Assembly: GCF_007860175.1 (NCBI RefSeq) | Contig: NZ_SJPX01000003.1 | Location: 1,003,380-1,067,379 of the forward strand | Direction: 5' to 3' | Length of the DNA: 64,000 nucleotides | DNA from: Rubripirellula reticaptiva | Lineage (GTDB): Bacteria > Planctomycetota > Planctomycetia > Pirellulales > Pirellulaceae | In this document: in pieces, positions 28,005-37,684 of the stretch | Numbering within the stretch: position 1 is the stretch's first letter | Layout of the letters: each line of letters opens with the position of its first letter | Made by a program: the position numbers and the translations under genes | The notes under the pieces: model-generated | Databases searched by the model: none | What the model was told of the DNA's origin: nothing | Seen by the model: the letters and a program-made list of their open reading frames with translations, nothing else

Positions 28005-30301
28005 CAGCGGGCTCCTGCGGTTTGGCGGGCACGAGCAATCAGCGGTGACTTCCACCGTCCGAATCGACGCTGCTGTAATAGCAATTCACCGACCAGTCCC
28101 ACCAACAACGCGACCAACAGCCAACGCCAGACTTCGCGGCCGAATCGCCGAGTCTGGTCATCCGACTGCAATGATTCCAGGTCTCGATAGACCGATGCGT
28201 CCACCAGTTCGGCAGCCCGGTTCAGTCGTGATTTATCGGCGTCGCGCAATTGAGACTCGGCTGCCGGGACCTCGGCAACACGAATGGTTCGATTGACAAT
28301 TGGTTCGCCCTTCGAGTCAAAGTAGTGCTGCCGGAATTGATACACGCCTGGCGTCGCTGCGCGAGAGACCTGCAGTGAATCCAACTGTTCGTAAATGAAC
28401 GGCTGAATTGCCGTTTCAACTCGGTTGGGATTTTCAAACGAGTAGGTTGCCGTAGCTTTCTGATCGATCTTTGTATCGGCCGGCAATTGCGATGTCAGTT
28501 CGATGACGGGCACATCGATCGGTGAACCCACATCGACCGTTGTTTGCTTTTGCGACCCGGCCAAGTCCAACACCATTTGCTGCATCATCGGCAAAAAGAC
28601 CAATCGCAGCGGTAAGTTCGACCAGGATGCGTCGCAGGGAATCGCAAACTGAACCACTTGGCCCTTGCCGCGCCGAGCCCGCACGACCAACGGATCGCCT
28701 GATGAGAACGACAACAACTTTGTGGTGGTGGCAGTTTCCGGCCCCGACTCGTCGAGGGAAAGTTTTCGGTACCCTGTGATGGCAATCTCGCTGATCGGTC
28801 CCGTGCTTGTGTCTGCACCGGATCCGGACCCGATGATCGACCACGGCGCGTAGAGGTTGTTCAATTGACCGATCGAGTATCGGGGGAGATCATCATTGTC
28901 CGATCGTGGTCCGCCAACGCGATCACCAAGCTGTGCCGGCAATTTCCAGCCGTCGTCTGAATCGCCCCATACCGTGTTGTACGATTCTGGTTTCAGCTTG
29001 TCGCCGTCGAAGACGACCAAGGATCCGCCACGCTCGACGAATAGTGCCAAACGTTTGCGTAGCTCGCTGGTCACGTCGTCAACGTTCGCCAAGACGACGA
29101 TGTCCGGTGACTGTTTGTCGATTTCCACGACAGCGGCTGTCTTGGTTGTGACCTGATTTCGAACCGCGTCGGGTTGGTCCTGTCCACCGAATGCAAACGG
29201 GCTGAGCGCGATCGCCAGAAAATCAGTTGCGCCTTCGAGCGGCCGGTTGCTGGGGCTACCGTTGACCATCAACACGTTGATCTCGCGGATCACGTCGACT
29301 GCGATGACTCGTTCGTTGTCATCGGGCAACGCGTCTGAATGTTCAATCGAAACGCTAACCGGATGAACGCCCACAATGTCTACTTTATGTGTCAGCCGAG
29401 TGATCGTCGATGAGCGCGGCGGCAGTGTGATCGTTCGCGTGTCAAGCGGTCGACCAGCGACAGTCCAAGCTAAACGCAAGTCCCGAATCGTATGATCGGT
29501 TGAATTGCGAATGCGGGCTGAAAACTTTGCGCTGCGTCCAGCGACGACGGCTGGTGAGTCGGAGGTGATCGATTCGACGGAAACATTGTCCAGCGTGTTG
29601 GATTGGTCACCGACATTCAAGAAACTGATCGTTGGACGGATTTCTTGCTCTTTAAGCGACAGTTCTAGACGCTTTAGCGATTCAATCGCCGAGTCGCCGA
29701 CCATGTGACTTTGAAAGTCTGATACCACGATGATTTGTCGCTGGGGGTGTGCGGCGTCGCCAGATACTTCGACCGCTCTTCGAACCAATCGACCAAGGTC
29801 AACGGGACCACCCGTTGCGGTCATGTTTTCAACTTGGTCGATCGCGTCAGCGGTGCCCATCGAGCCAACGACGGCATCAATCGAACTGGTGCGGACCAGG
29901 ATGATTTCGTCGCGCCGCGATAGAGTTTTGAAAAACTTGGCAAGCCCCGCCGAAACGTGGTGCATCCGCGTTTGCCCATCGGAATCACGCGCCGCCATGC
30001 TGCGACTGTCGTCGATGGCAACGACCACCGTCCGGGCGGCGTCGCCGGGCAGCGCGCGAAAACCGGTCAAGACGGGCCGAGCCAAACAGAACGCCAACAG
30101 GATCGGCAGCATGCAGCGCAGCAACAACAGCAACAAATTCATCAGCTCGATCCGTCGCCGATTGACTCGCACGACATCGTCGAGCAAGTGCATCGCGCCC
30201 CAGTTCACCGTGCGGAATCGACTGCGAAAGAGCAGGTGAATTGCAAGCGGGATTGTGAAGGCTAGAGCACCGAGAGCGAGCAGGCCGTTAAGGAGCGTCA
30301 C
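28004..30301 (-). CDS. BatA-like protein (N-terminal BatA domain, VWA)
   Basis: 765 residues from GTG at 30301, which overlaps the DUF58 stop (GTGA). The BatA N-terminal domain is recognisable: LLNGLLALGALAFTIPLAIHL with the NRRRIELMNLLLLLLRC segment, which in these families anchors the protein with two helices. The VWA motif is DDSRS (97-101). A large extracytoplasmic domain follows and a C-terminal hydrophobic helix (WLLVALLVGLVGELLL). A longer N-terminus overlapping the DUF58 gene is rejected. Confidence 0.8.
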   Translation of the reverse strand: MTLLNGLLALGALAFTIPLAIHLLFRSRFRTVNWGAMHLLDDVVRVNRRRIELMNLLLLLLRCMLPILLAFCLARPVLTGFRALPGDAARTVVVAIDDSRSMAARDSDGQTRMHHVSAGLAKFFKTLSRRDEIILVRTSSIDAVVGSMGTADAIDQVENMTATGGPVDLGRLVRRAVEVSGDAAHPQRQIIVVSDFQSHMVGDSAIESLKRLELSLKEQEIRPTISFLNVGDQSNTLDNVSVESITSDSPAVVAGRSAKFSARIRNSTDHTIRDLRLAWTVAGRPLDTRTITLPPRSSTITRLTHKVDIVGVHPVSVSIEHSDALPDDNERVIAVDVIREINVLMVNGSPSNRPLEGATDFLAIALSPFAFGGQDQPDAVRNQVTTKTAAVVEIDKQSPDIVVLANVDDVTSELRKRLALFVERGGSLVVFDGDKLKPESYNTVWGDSDDGWKLPAQLGDRVGGPRSDNDDLPRYSIGQLNNLYAPWSIIGSGSGADTSTGPISEIAITGYRKLSLDESGPETATTTKLLSFSSGDPLVVRARRGKGQVVQFAIPCDASWSNLPLRLVFLPMMQQMVLDLAGSQKQTTVDVGSPIDVPVIELTSQLPADTKIDQKATATYSFENPNRVETAIQPFIYEQLDSLQVSRAATPGVYQFRQHYFDSKGEPIVNRTIRVAEVPAAESQLRDADKSRLNRAAELVDASVYRDLESLQSDDQTRRFGREVWRWLLVALLVGLVGELLLQQRRFGRWKSPLIARARQTAGAR

Positions 30302-31275
30302 CGCAGCCTCCGGCGAAGTGCAAAGTATTCGTGCAACGCATCGTCGAACGGTTGATCGGTGGTGACTGGGAAATAGTCGACGCGGTTTCGACGGCAAGCA
30401 CTTTGCAGTTCTGATTGGTGTTCGGCCAAACGTTGCAAATAGATGTCGCGAACTGAACGTGAATCGACCACGTGCTCGTTCGTTTCGTTTTCAAGATCGC
30501 GAAACTGAACCCGGCCGGTGAATGGAAAGTCCATTTCGTCTGGGTCAAGAATCTGGAAGAATAGGACCTCGTGATTCTTGGAACGGAACTGCGTCAACGC
30601 GCGGCTGATCGAGGCAACGTCACCCATTCCGTCGGAAATGATGATCGCCAGTCCTCGTCGGCCCAACTTGGACGCAATCTTTTGAAACACGCCGCCCAAG
30701 TCGGTTTCGCGTTTCGTTGCATCCGATGCAAGCGCCGTCATGACTGCACGCAAATGCGACGGGCGGCTGCGAGTCGGGATGATATCGCGAGGTTGATCGT
30801 CAAACGTGATGCACCCGACGGCGTCTTGTTGTGCTAATAGCAAATAAGCGAGCGACGCAGCAAGCTGTTGGGCGTAGTCGTATTTCGTCAGCGACTCAGA
30901 TCCCGCAGTGATTCCTTTGCCGCCGCGATCGCCTCCGTATCGCATCGAACCGCTGCGATCGACCAGCAGGGTGCAGCGCAGGTTTGTTTCTTCTTCGAAT
31001 TCACGAATGTAAAGTCGGTCGCTCTTGGCGAACACTTTCCAGTCGATGTTGCGCAGTTCGTCGCCGCGGACATACGGTCGATGTTCTTTGAACTCGACGC
31101 TGAAACCCTTATGAGGCGACCGGTGGCGACCGGAACAGAAACCTTCGACCACTTGTCGCGCCAGCAATTGCAGCCTCGCGACGCGCGACAGTGCCTTCGG
31201 CGTGACGAGGTCCAGGATACGCATGGTGGGATTGGGCCGAAGGCGGGATGGGGCGGGAGCCGCCATTGTAGCCAA
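30298..31275 (-). CDS. DUF58 domain protein
   Basis: 325 residues. The DUF58 signature YVRGDELRNIDWKVFAK lies at about 68-84, then REFEEETN. A VWA-like segment with DRSGS (106-110) follows. DUF58 proteins generally accompany MoxR AAA ATPases and BatA-type proteins; here no MoxR gene lies immediately upstream (the neighbour is DUF1552). A downstream ATG at 31224 is an alternative start. It lies 19 bp after the DUF1552 stop. Confidence 0.85.
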   Translation of the reverse strand: MATMAAPAPSRLRPNPTMRILDLVTPKALSRVARLQLLARQVVEGFCSGRHRSPHKGFSVEFKEHRPYVRGDELRNIDWKVFAKSDRLYIREFEEETNLRCTLLVDRSGSMRYGGDRGGKGITAGSESLTKYDYAQQLAASLAYLLLAQQDAVGCITFDDQPRDIIPTRSRPSHLRAVMTALASDATKRETDLGGVFQKIASKLGRRGLAIIISDGMGDVASISRALTQFRSKNHEVLFFQILDPDEMDFPFTGRVQFRDLENETNEHVVDSRSVRDIYLQRLAEHQSELQSACRRNRVDYFPVTTDQPFDDALHEYFALRRRLR

Positions 31276-31294
31276 CTTTGCTGTCGATCGCGTC

Positions 31295-32641
31295 TTACAA
31301 ACTGACGGGGTCGAACAGATCTTCGACAGTCCCGTCGCTATCGGCGAACGAATCCAGCGGGACGCCGGCCTTGTTCAGAATGGTCAGGTGCAGGTTCGCC
31401 AATGGAGTGGGTTGGTCGTAACGAATATGACGACCGCCACGCATGTTGCCCGCGGCGCCACCAGCGACCAAAATCGGCAAGTTTGTATGGTCATGTGCGT
31501 CCGAATCGCCCATGCCGCTGCCGTACAGATAAAGCGTGTGATCGAGCAACGTGCCGCCGGCCTCGGGCGTCGCCTTCAGTTTCTGTAGAAACTCGGCGAA
31601 TAACGATACATGAAACCGGTTCACTTTCGCGATCTTGGCAAGCTTTTCGGGATCGTTTCCGTGGTGCGTGATCGGGTGGTGAGGATCCGGCACGCCGATT
31701 TCGGGGTACGTCCGAGTGCTGGCCTCGCGAGCGAGTTGGAACGAAACGACTCGCGTGATGTCGCCTTGGAACGCAAGCAGTTGCAGGTCGAACATCAGTC
31801 GTGCGTGATCCGCATACTGAGCCGGCACACCGACCGGCCGATCCAAATCAGGCAGCGGATTGTCCTTGGCCGTCGCTTCGGCACTGGCGATTCGACGTTC
31901 GACTTCGCGTACGCTTTCTAGATATCCGTCGATGCGGTTGCGGTCGGCCGGGCCAACCACGCGCTTGAGTCGCTTGATTTCTTCGGTCACCGAATCCAGC
32001 AAACTTGCGCGGCGGCGCAGTGCTGCTTGTCGTTGCTCGGGTGTCCCGCCGTCGCCAAAAAGAGTCTCGAACACGATTCGCGGATGGGCTTCGCTGGGCA
32101 GTGGCGTCGTCGGCGAAGACCATGACAAGTTGTTTTGGTAAACGCATGCGTATCCGTTGTCGCACTGACCGACCGTCGACAACAAATCCATCGACAATTC
32201 CAGCGACGGCAACTGTGTCTGACCACCAATGTGTTTGGCAGCGATTTGATCGACGGTTGTACCTAGCCGGTAATCTGTGCTCTCGGTCCGTTTCGCTCGT
32301 GCCGCACTCAGGAATGCCGCGTTCGACGTCGCGTGTGATCCGGGATAGGCGTTCTGCAGATCCATACCCGTCAACACCGTGACTTGGTCTTTGACAGGAT
32401 CAAGCGGCATCAACGTCGGTGACAATGTTTCCAGCGAGTCCCCGTTGGGAATCCACTCGGCCGGATTGAATCCCATCGGGATATAGATGTATCCAAGTCG
32501 GCGGAGTCGTTCAGGAGCCGCCGCGGTCGCCGCGGTTGCTTTCATCGACGGGATCATCGCGTCGAGCAGCGGCAAAGCAAACGCAGCGCCGGCACCTTGC
32601 AGGACCGTGCGACGCGACAGTGCTTTTCGAGGAATCATCAT
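31295..32641 (-). CDS. DUF1552 (HXXSHH) protein, Tat-exported
   Basis: 448 residues. A Tat signal is visible: LSRRTVLQGAGAAFALPLL. The family motif appears as HPITHH at 322-327 (HXXTHH). In planctomycetes these proteins form pairs with DUF1592-type cytochromes. Function unproven; the family is often annotated as HXXSHH and is thought to act at the cell surface. Its start overlaps the stop of the DUF1592 gene (ATGA at 32638-32641), so the two are coupled. The start is the first of two adjacent ATGs. Confidence 0.92.
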   Translation of the reverse strand: MMIPRKALSRRTVLQGAGAAFALPLLDAMIPSMKATAATAAAPERLRRLGYIYIPMGFNPAEWIPNGDSLETLSPTLMPLDPVKDQVTVLTGMDLQNAYPGSHATSNAAFLSAARAKRTESTDYRLGTTVDQIAAKHIGGQTQLPSLELSMDLLSTVGQCDNGYACVYQNNLSWSSPTTPLPSEAHPRIVFETLFGDGGTPEQRQAALRRRASLLDSVTEEIKRLKRVVGPADRNRIDGYLESVREVERRIASAEATAKDNPLPDLDRPVGVPAQYADHARLMFDLQLLAFQGDITRVVSFQLAREASTRTYPEIGVPDPHHPITHHGNDPEKLAKIAKVNRFHVSLFAEFLQKLKATPEAGGTLLDHTLYLYGSGMGDSDAHDHTNLPILVAGGAAGNMRGGRHIRYDQPTPLANLHLTILNKAGVPLDSFADSDGTVEDLFDPVSL

Positions 32642-35094
32642 CGCAGGCTCCGGTGAGTAAACGCGTTACTGGTAACGATCTGAGTAATCAGAGAACTAAA
32701 TCGGTATTCCGAGCCGGCTGCGGATGCAACAATCTTGCGAATCGTCGGGCCATCGTCGGGTTCAATGCCGCGCCCAAGTCCGAATGTCATCAGCTTTTCG
32801 GTCATTGTCGACACAAACATCTCGGGACGCGCAAGTATACCTGTTTCCAGGGCGTCGATTCCATTGATCCTTTGTCCATCCGGCATCATTCCGTCGGAAT
32901 CGATCGCAAGTTCACCATCAAAATCGCGCCAACGTCCGACGGCGTCAAAGTTTTCGAGCGAAAAACCGACCGGATCCATCAAGTCATGACAACTGGCACA
33001 AGCCGGATCCGCACGGTGCTGGGCTAATCGTTCGCGAACGCTGGTCGCCGCCAACGTCGACTTTTCCTTTAGATTCGGCACATTGGCCGGCGGCGGAGGC
33101 GGAGCCGTTCCGAGGATATTCTTCAGGATCCAGTGGCCACGGATCGTTGGCGATGTTCGCGTCGCATAGGACGTCACGGTCAGGATACTGCCATGACGAA
33201 GGATTCCGCCCCGGATGCTGTCGGCTGGCAAGTTGACTCGGCGAAACTGACTGCCAAAGACATGACCGACGCCATAGTGCTTGGCCAATCGCTGGTTCAA
33301 ATAGGTGTAGTCTGAATCGATCAGCCCCAGCACGCTGCGATCGTTTCGAACCATGTCGCGGAACAGCTCTTCGGTTTCTCGCCGAAACGCTTCGCGCAAG
33401 TTGTCGTCAAAGTCGGGGAACAACCGCAGGTCGGGAGTGATCGAATCGAGGTTGCGAAGATACAGCCACTGCGAAGCAAAGTTCGTCGTCAGTGAATCTG
33501 ACCGATCGTCTGCCAACATTCGCGTCACCTGTTTGGCCAGCACTTCGGGGTCATGCAACTGGTTCGCCTCGGCAAGCGACAACAATTCATCATCCGGAAT
33601 GCTGCTCCATAAAAAGAACGACAACCGCGACGCCAGTTCCACGTCGCTGATGGGAACCGAGCGACGCTCGGCATCGTCTTCGGCATGATCGGATTCGACC
33701 CGAAACAGAAAATTGGGGTTTACCAAGATTGACGTTAACGCCGACTCGACGCCGGCATCAAAACCGCCTTCGCGATCGCCTTCGGAAAAGAAGAACATCG
33801 GTGACTCTAGGTCTTCGTCCGTGATCGGGCGACGGTACGCGCGACGGGCTAAAGTTCGGACGATCTGTTCGCCACATTCCATGCGTTCCTGCGCCGCAGC
33901 GTCATCGCTGGGCCGGCAAACAAAGATTCGCTTGTCGCTTGCCGATCGTGCGTTGGCGTCTGCCCGATCTGATTTCGTCGGCGCCAGCGGGCCAATGATC
34001 GAAACTTGAAAAATCGCGGGTTCGGCGCGCGGGTGACGGTGCCGGTTGTAGCTGGCGTCGAACGGTTGGCGTTTGGTTTGTGCTAGCGAAGCACCCTTGC
34101 TAGGGAATGTGACTCCGATGCGATGCGAGCCTCGGACTACGTCGATGCGAGTTCGCAAGTTTGAGTCGACGTGAGTGAAGTCTTTTCGGCCTGGTGGTGG
34201 CTTGACGGTGAACTGATGCTCTCGCTGGTCATCGACCAAAACGTCAATCTGGTGAGGCTCGGTTAAGCCTTCGACCATCTCGTCACGATCTCGCGTCAGT
34301 CGCAACTCGATCTCGTATTGACCCGACGCCGCAAAGTGGTGCTCGAACACCGTTCCACCTCGCGTGCCAAGCGGCAATCCTTCGACGTGCGCTAATTGAG
34401 TTCGGTCGGCAGGAACTCGAACCGTCAAACCGATCGGCCCCGAATCAGCACGCCCGACCGCCGATCGGGCGATCGCCTGAGCCGCCGAAACATAGCGACT
34501 CAGCAGCATCGGCGAGAGTTCACCGACTGTGATGTTGTCGAAGCCGTGGCTCGACTCATCAGGCGGCAACATCGCGACGGCATCGATGGGAATGCCCAAC
34601 AAGTCGCGGATCGAGTTTTGATATTCCGTTCGAGTCAGCCGGCGAAGTGACTCGGTGCGGCCCGGATTCGGAAATTTGGTGGCTCGCTGGTCTAGCAAAT
34701 CAGTCATCGCCGAAGTCACTGCCTGATACGCCTCCTCACTCGGCCGATCCGGATCGAAACCGTCTTCATCAGGACTATACTCGCTGGCTGGTGGCATCTG
34801 CCGAGTGCTGGTTCGTTTTAGGATCGCTTCCCAGACACGGCTGTCAAAGTTCGCCGCCGCAAGCGTTTCGGCCGAGAAATCGACAGATTCCAAGTCCAAT
34901 CCACCGCTCGCATCCCCGCCGCTGTGGCAACCAATGCAGTTGTCCGAGACGAACGAAGTCACGGTGGCCAGATTTTGGTCATTCGCCGGCGGTGCGTCTG
35001 CAATGGCTGTCCGGCTAGAAAGAGCTGACAAGCTCGCCAAAACACAAACAGACAGTGCGATGGTGAATGCGAGAAGTTTCGTCACAGTTTTCAT
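32638..35094 (-). CDS. DUF1592-type cytochrome protein (PSD/PSCyt)
   Basis: 818 residues from ATG at 35094 (an in-frame TTG three codons upstream is weaker). Signal peptide is at the N-terminus. A heme c motif, CIGCH (53-57), is near the start. The body fits the DUF1587/DUF1592/DUF1588/DUF1585/DUF1595 domain string, and CASCHDLMDPVGFSLENFD near residue 700 is the DUF1588-type second CXXCH. Probably a periplasmic redox or carbohydrate-binding protein. First gene of the seven-gene train; divergent from serB. Confidence 0.9.
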   Translation of the reverse strand: MKTVTKLLAFTIALSVCVLASLSALSSRTAIADAPPANDQNLATVTSFVSDNCIGCHSGGDASGGLDLESVDFSAETLAAANFDSRVWEAILKRTSTRQMPPASEYSPDEDGFDPDRPSEEAYQAVTSAMTDLLDQRATKFPNPGRTESLRRLTRTEYQNSIRDLLGIPIDAVAMLPPDESSHGFDNITVGELSPMLLSRYVSAAQAIARSAVGRADSGPIGLTVRVPADRTQLAHVEGLPLGTRGGTVFEHHFAASGQYEIELRLTRDRDEMVEGLTEPHQIDVLVDDQREHQFTVKPPPGRKDFTHVDSNLRTRIDVVRGSHRIGVTFPSKGASLAQTKRQPFDASYNRHRHPRAEPAIFQVSIIGPLAPTKSDRADANARSASDKRIFVCRPSDDAAAQERMECGEQIVRTLARRAYRRPITDEDLESPMFFFSEGDREGGFDAGVESALTSILVNPNFLFRVESDHAEDDAERRSVPISDVELASRLSFFLWSSIPDDELLSLAEANQLHDPEVLAKQVTRMLADDRSDSLTTNFASQWLYLRNLDSITPDLRLFPDFDDNLREAFRRETEELFRDMVRNDRSVLGLIDSDYTYLNQRLAKHYGVGHVFGSQFRRVNLPADSIRGGILRHGSILTVTSYATRTSPTIRGHWILKNILGTAPPPPPANVPNLKEKSTLAATSVRERLAQHRADPACASCHDLMDPVGFSLENFDAVGRWRDFDGELAIDSDGMMPDGQRINGIDALETGILARPEMFVSTMTEKLMTFGLGRGIEPDDGPTIRKIVASAAGSEYRFSSLITQIVTSNAFTHRSLR

Positions 35095-35323
35095 TTGCAG
35101 CAAATGGATCGGAACCGATTGCCTTTCATTCTAGCATCCATCGTTCCACAAGTGGGGGATCTTCGCCGTAAACGGACTCGGTAAGCCGGCGATCATCCCG
35201 GTCGACTCCCACAGCGACTGCGTCGCTTTGCGGAGCCAAGATCTTCGGCACCTTGCGTAGGGTCTGCTGGCAGCCAGATTGTGTGGTCTCGGAAAGAATC
35301 CCACGTTCGTTACCATACGCGTC

Positions 35324-36589
35324 ATGGAACCCATCACTGAACATCACTCGTCGGACAAAGCCGTGACAGTCGATTCCAAAGTTTCATTGGTACTGCTTCG
35401 GTTTACCGGTGAAGACCGGCCAGGATTGACCGCGTCGCTTTCCGAATTGTTGGCATCCTTTGGTTGCTTGATCATCGACATCAACCAAGCGGTGATCCAC
35501 CAGTCACTGCTGTTGGGTGTGCTGGTTCAAATTCCAGCAGAACAAGATCCTGATCGAGTCATCGAAGCGATGCAGGATCGTGGCGAGTCGTTGGGGCTGC
35601 GGTGTAAGCCGCGGCACATCCACGACGGGGACTATGACGCCTGGGTCGATCGCCAAGGAAAGTCACGGTTCATTCTGACGCTGCTATCGCGGGCCGTGAC
35701 TGCGGAACAGTTCAGCGCCGTCAGCAGCATGTTGGCGCAACAGGGATTGAACATCGACGTCATCACTCGGTTGTCCGGTCGCCCCCCCCGCATCCCCACC
35801 AGCAAGCTGACTCGTGCCTGTGTCGAGTTCTCGATCCGCGGCGAACCGCGTGACAAAAACCAACTGAAAGCCAGTCTTCTGGAACTTTCTAGCAGCTTGG
35901 AACTCGACTTGGCTTGGCAGCGAGATGACGCCTTTCGACGGAACCGCCGCGTCGTCGCGTTCGACATGGATTCGACACTGCTGCAAGCCGAAGTGATCGA
36001 CGAGCTGGCCAAGGAAGCAGGCGTTGGTGACGAAGTCATCGCAATCACCGAAGCGGCAATGCGAGGTGAAATCGATTTTGATGAATCGCTGCGTCAGCGT
36101 GTCAGCAAGCTGGCCGGATTATCGGAGTCGGTGTTGCCGATCATCGCCGAGCGATTGGAGTTGACCGAGGGCGCCGAGCGGTTGCTAACGTCACTGCGTC
36201 GGTTTGGATATCGAACCGCTATTTTGTCGGGCGGATTTTCGTACTTCGGCGAGTACCTGAAAAAGCGTTTAAAGATTGACTATGTCTACGCGAACGAGCT
36301 GGAAATCGTCGATGGCAAGTTGACTGGACGTGTGACAGGCGAAATCGTCAACGCCCAGCGAAAAGCCGAATTGCTGCAGTCGCTTGCAGATGCCGAGGGC
36401 GTCGACCGAAAGCAGTTGATCGCGATCGGTGACGGCGCAAACGATCTGCCAATGTTGGCTCGCGCGGGACTCGGTATTGCATTCCACGCAAAACCAATCG
36501 TTCGCCAATCAGCCGAACACCAAATGTCGACGCTGGGACTAGATGCTGTTCTGTATTTGCTGGGCGTGCGAGACCGCGACTTGGAATAG
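35324..36589 (+). CDS. serB: Phosphoserine phosphatase with ACT domains
   Basis: 421 residues from MEPITEHH. Two ACT-like regions fill 20-200 (LLRFTGEDRPGLTAS and ILTLLSRAVTAEQF). The HAD phosphatase motifs follow: DMDST (214-218), SGG (302-304) and GDGANDLPM (369-377). It converts O-phosphoserine to serine, the last step of serine synthesis. An in-frame TTG at 35279 would add 15 residues; ATG is preferred. Stops 8 bp from the convergent DUF808 gene. Confidence 0.93.
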   Translation: MEPITEHHSSDKAVTVDSKVSLVLLRFTGEDRPGLTASLSELLASFGCLIIDINQAVIHQSLLLGVLVQIPAEQDPDRVIEAMQDRGESLGLRCKPRHIHDGDYDAWVDRQGKSRFILTLLSRAVTAEQFSAVSSMLAQQGLNIDVITRLSGRPPRIPTSKLTRACVEFSIRGEPRDKNQLKASLLELSSSLELDLAWQRDDAFRRNRRVVAFDMDSTLLQAEVIDELAKEAGVGDEVIAITEAAMRGEIDFDESLRQRVSKLAGLSESVLPIIAERLELTEGAERLLTSLRRFGYRTAILSGGFSYFGEYLKKRLKIDYVYANELEIVDGKLTGRVTGEIVNAQRKAELLQSLADAEGVDRKQLIAIGDGANDLPMLARAGLGIAFHAKPIVRQSAEHQMSTLGLDAVLYLLGVRDRDLE

Positions 36590-36597
36590 ATCGCGAA

Positions 36598-37548
36598 TTA
36601 GGCTTGGCTGGCCGGTTTCGCGAATATCTTTTTTGCCAACAAAACCACTGCCAATACAATCGCGCCGATCAAAACGCCGATGATTCCGTTCAGTACCATG
36701 GTCGAAATGCTGGCCAGAAATCCACCAATTGGTTCGATCGCCGCAACGCGATGTTCGACCGATTCAATGAAATGGTGGATCGGCGCGATTCCGTGGGCAA
36801 GCAGTCCGCCGCCGACCAAGAACATCGCGACCGTGCCGGCCAACGACAAGAATTTCATTAGATACGGCGCCAGCGTTAGAATCGACGTTCCAATCGACCG
36901 TCGCAGGGATGACGCTGGCTTAGCCGGACTGGTCAGAATCAGATGTCTACCAAGGTCGTCCAGCTTGACGATTCCCGCCACTAAACCGTAGACGCCGACC
37001 GTCATCAACAGGCTAATCGCCACCAAAACGGCGACTCGCGTCATGAATGGTTCCGTCGCTACGGTCCCCAGAGTGATGACGACAATCTCAGCCGACAAAA
37101 TGAAGTCGGTGCGAATCGCGCCGGCGATCTTGGTCTTTTCGGCTGCCACAATGTCGACCGAGTTATCAGCGATCAACGACTCGTGCTCTCGAGCGTGTTT
37201 TTCGTCTTCCGGATCATGAAAGAACGCATGCGCCAGTTTTTCGCAGCCTTCGAAACAAAGATAAGCACCGCCGGCGATCAACAGTGGGTCAATTGACCAA
37301 GGTGCGATCGCGCTAAGCGTTAATGCCGACGGGACCAGGATTACCTTGTTCAATAGCGATCCCTTCGCGACTGCCCACACGACTGGCAATTCGCGACTGG
37401 CGTCGACACCCGAAACCTGCTGAGCGTTCAGAGCCAAGTCGTCGCCCAAGACGCCGGCGGTCTTTTTAGCAGCAACCTTCGTCAATATCGAAACGTCATC
37501 GAGAATTGTCGTGATGTCGTCGAGCAACAACAACAAACCGCTAGCCAT
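36598..37548 (-). CDS. DUF808 family inner membrane protein (YedI-like)
   Basis: 316 residues from [19 protein letters not shown], the characteristic DUF808 start. About six or seven hydrophobic helices are spread through it, with the soluble loop ACTG-free KAFHD region [15 protein letters not shown] near residue 125. Function unknown. An upstream in-frame start adds seven residues. Convergent with serB. Confidence 0.88.
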   Translation of the reverse strand: MASGLLLLLDDITTILDDVSILTKVAAKKTAGVLGDDLALNAQQVSGVDASRELPVVWAVAKGSLLNKVILVPSALTLSAIAPWSIDPLLIAGGAYLCFEGCEKLAHAFFHDPEDEKHAREHESLIADNSVDIVAAEKTKIAGAIRTDFILSAEIVVITLGTVATEPFMTRVAVLVAISLLMTVGVYGLVAGIVKLDDLGRHLILTSPAKPASSLRRSIGTSILTLAPYLMKFLSLAGTVAMFLVGGGLLAHGIAPIHHFIESVEHRVAAIEPIGGFLASISTMVLNGIIGVLIGAIVLAVVLLAKKIFAKPASQA

Positions 37549-37684
37549 ACAGAAACTCGCAACGAGCAAAACGAAAAATGAGAGACCCTATTTTGTCGGC
37601 CAACTTATCATCCAATCGACTTGCTGTGTGAGCAGCTTGAATCGACTCGCCGCATGACGGCCCGCATCGGGACGCACAGTCTTG

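Noticed and set aside
30302-30397. 32-codon extension of the BatA-like gene into the DUF58 gene
   Set aside because: A GTG start at 30301 overlapping the DUF58 stop is a standard coupled junction and begins at the BatA domain.
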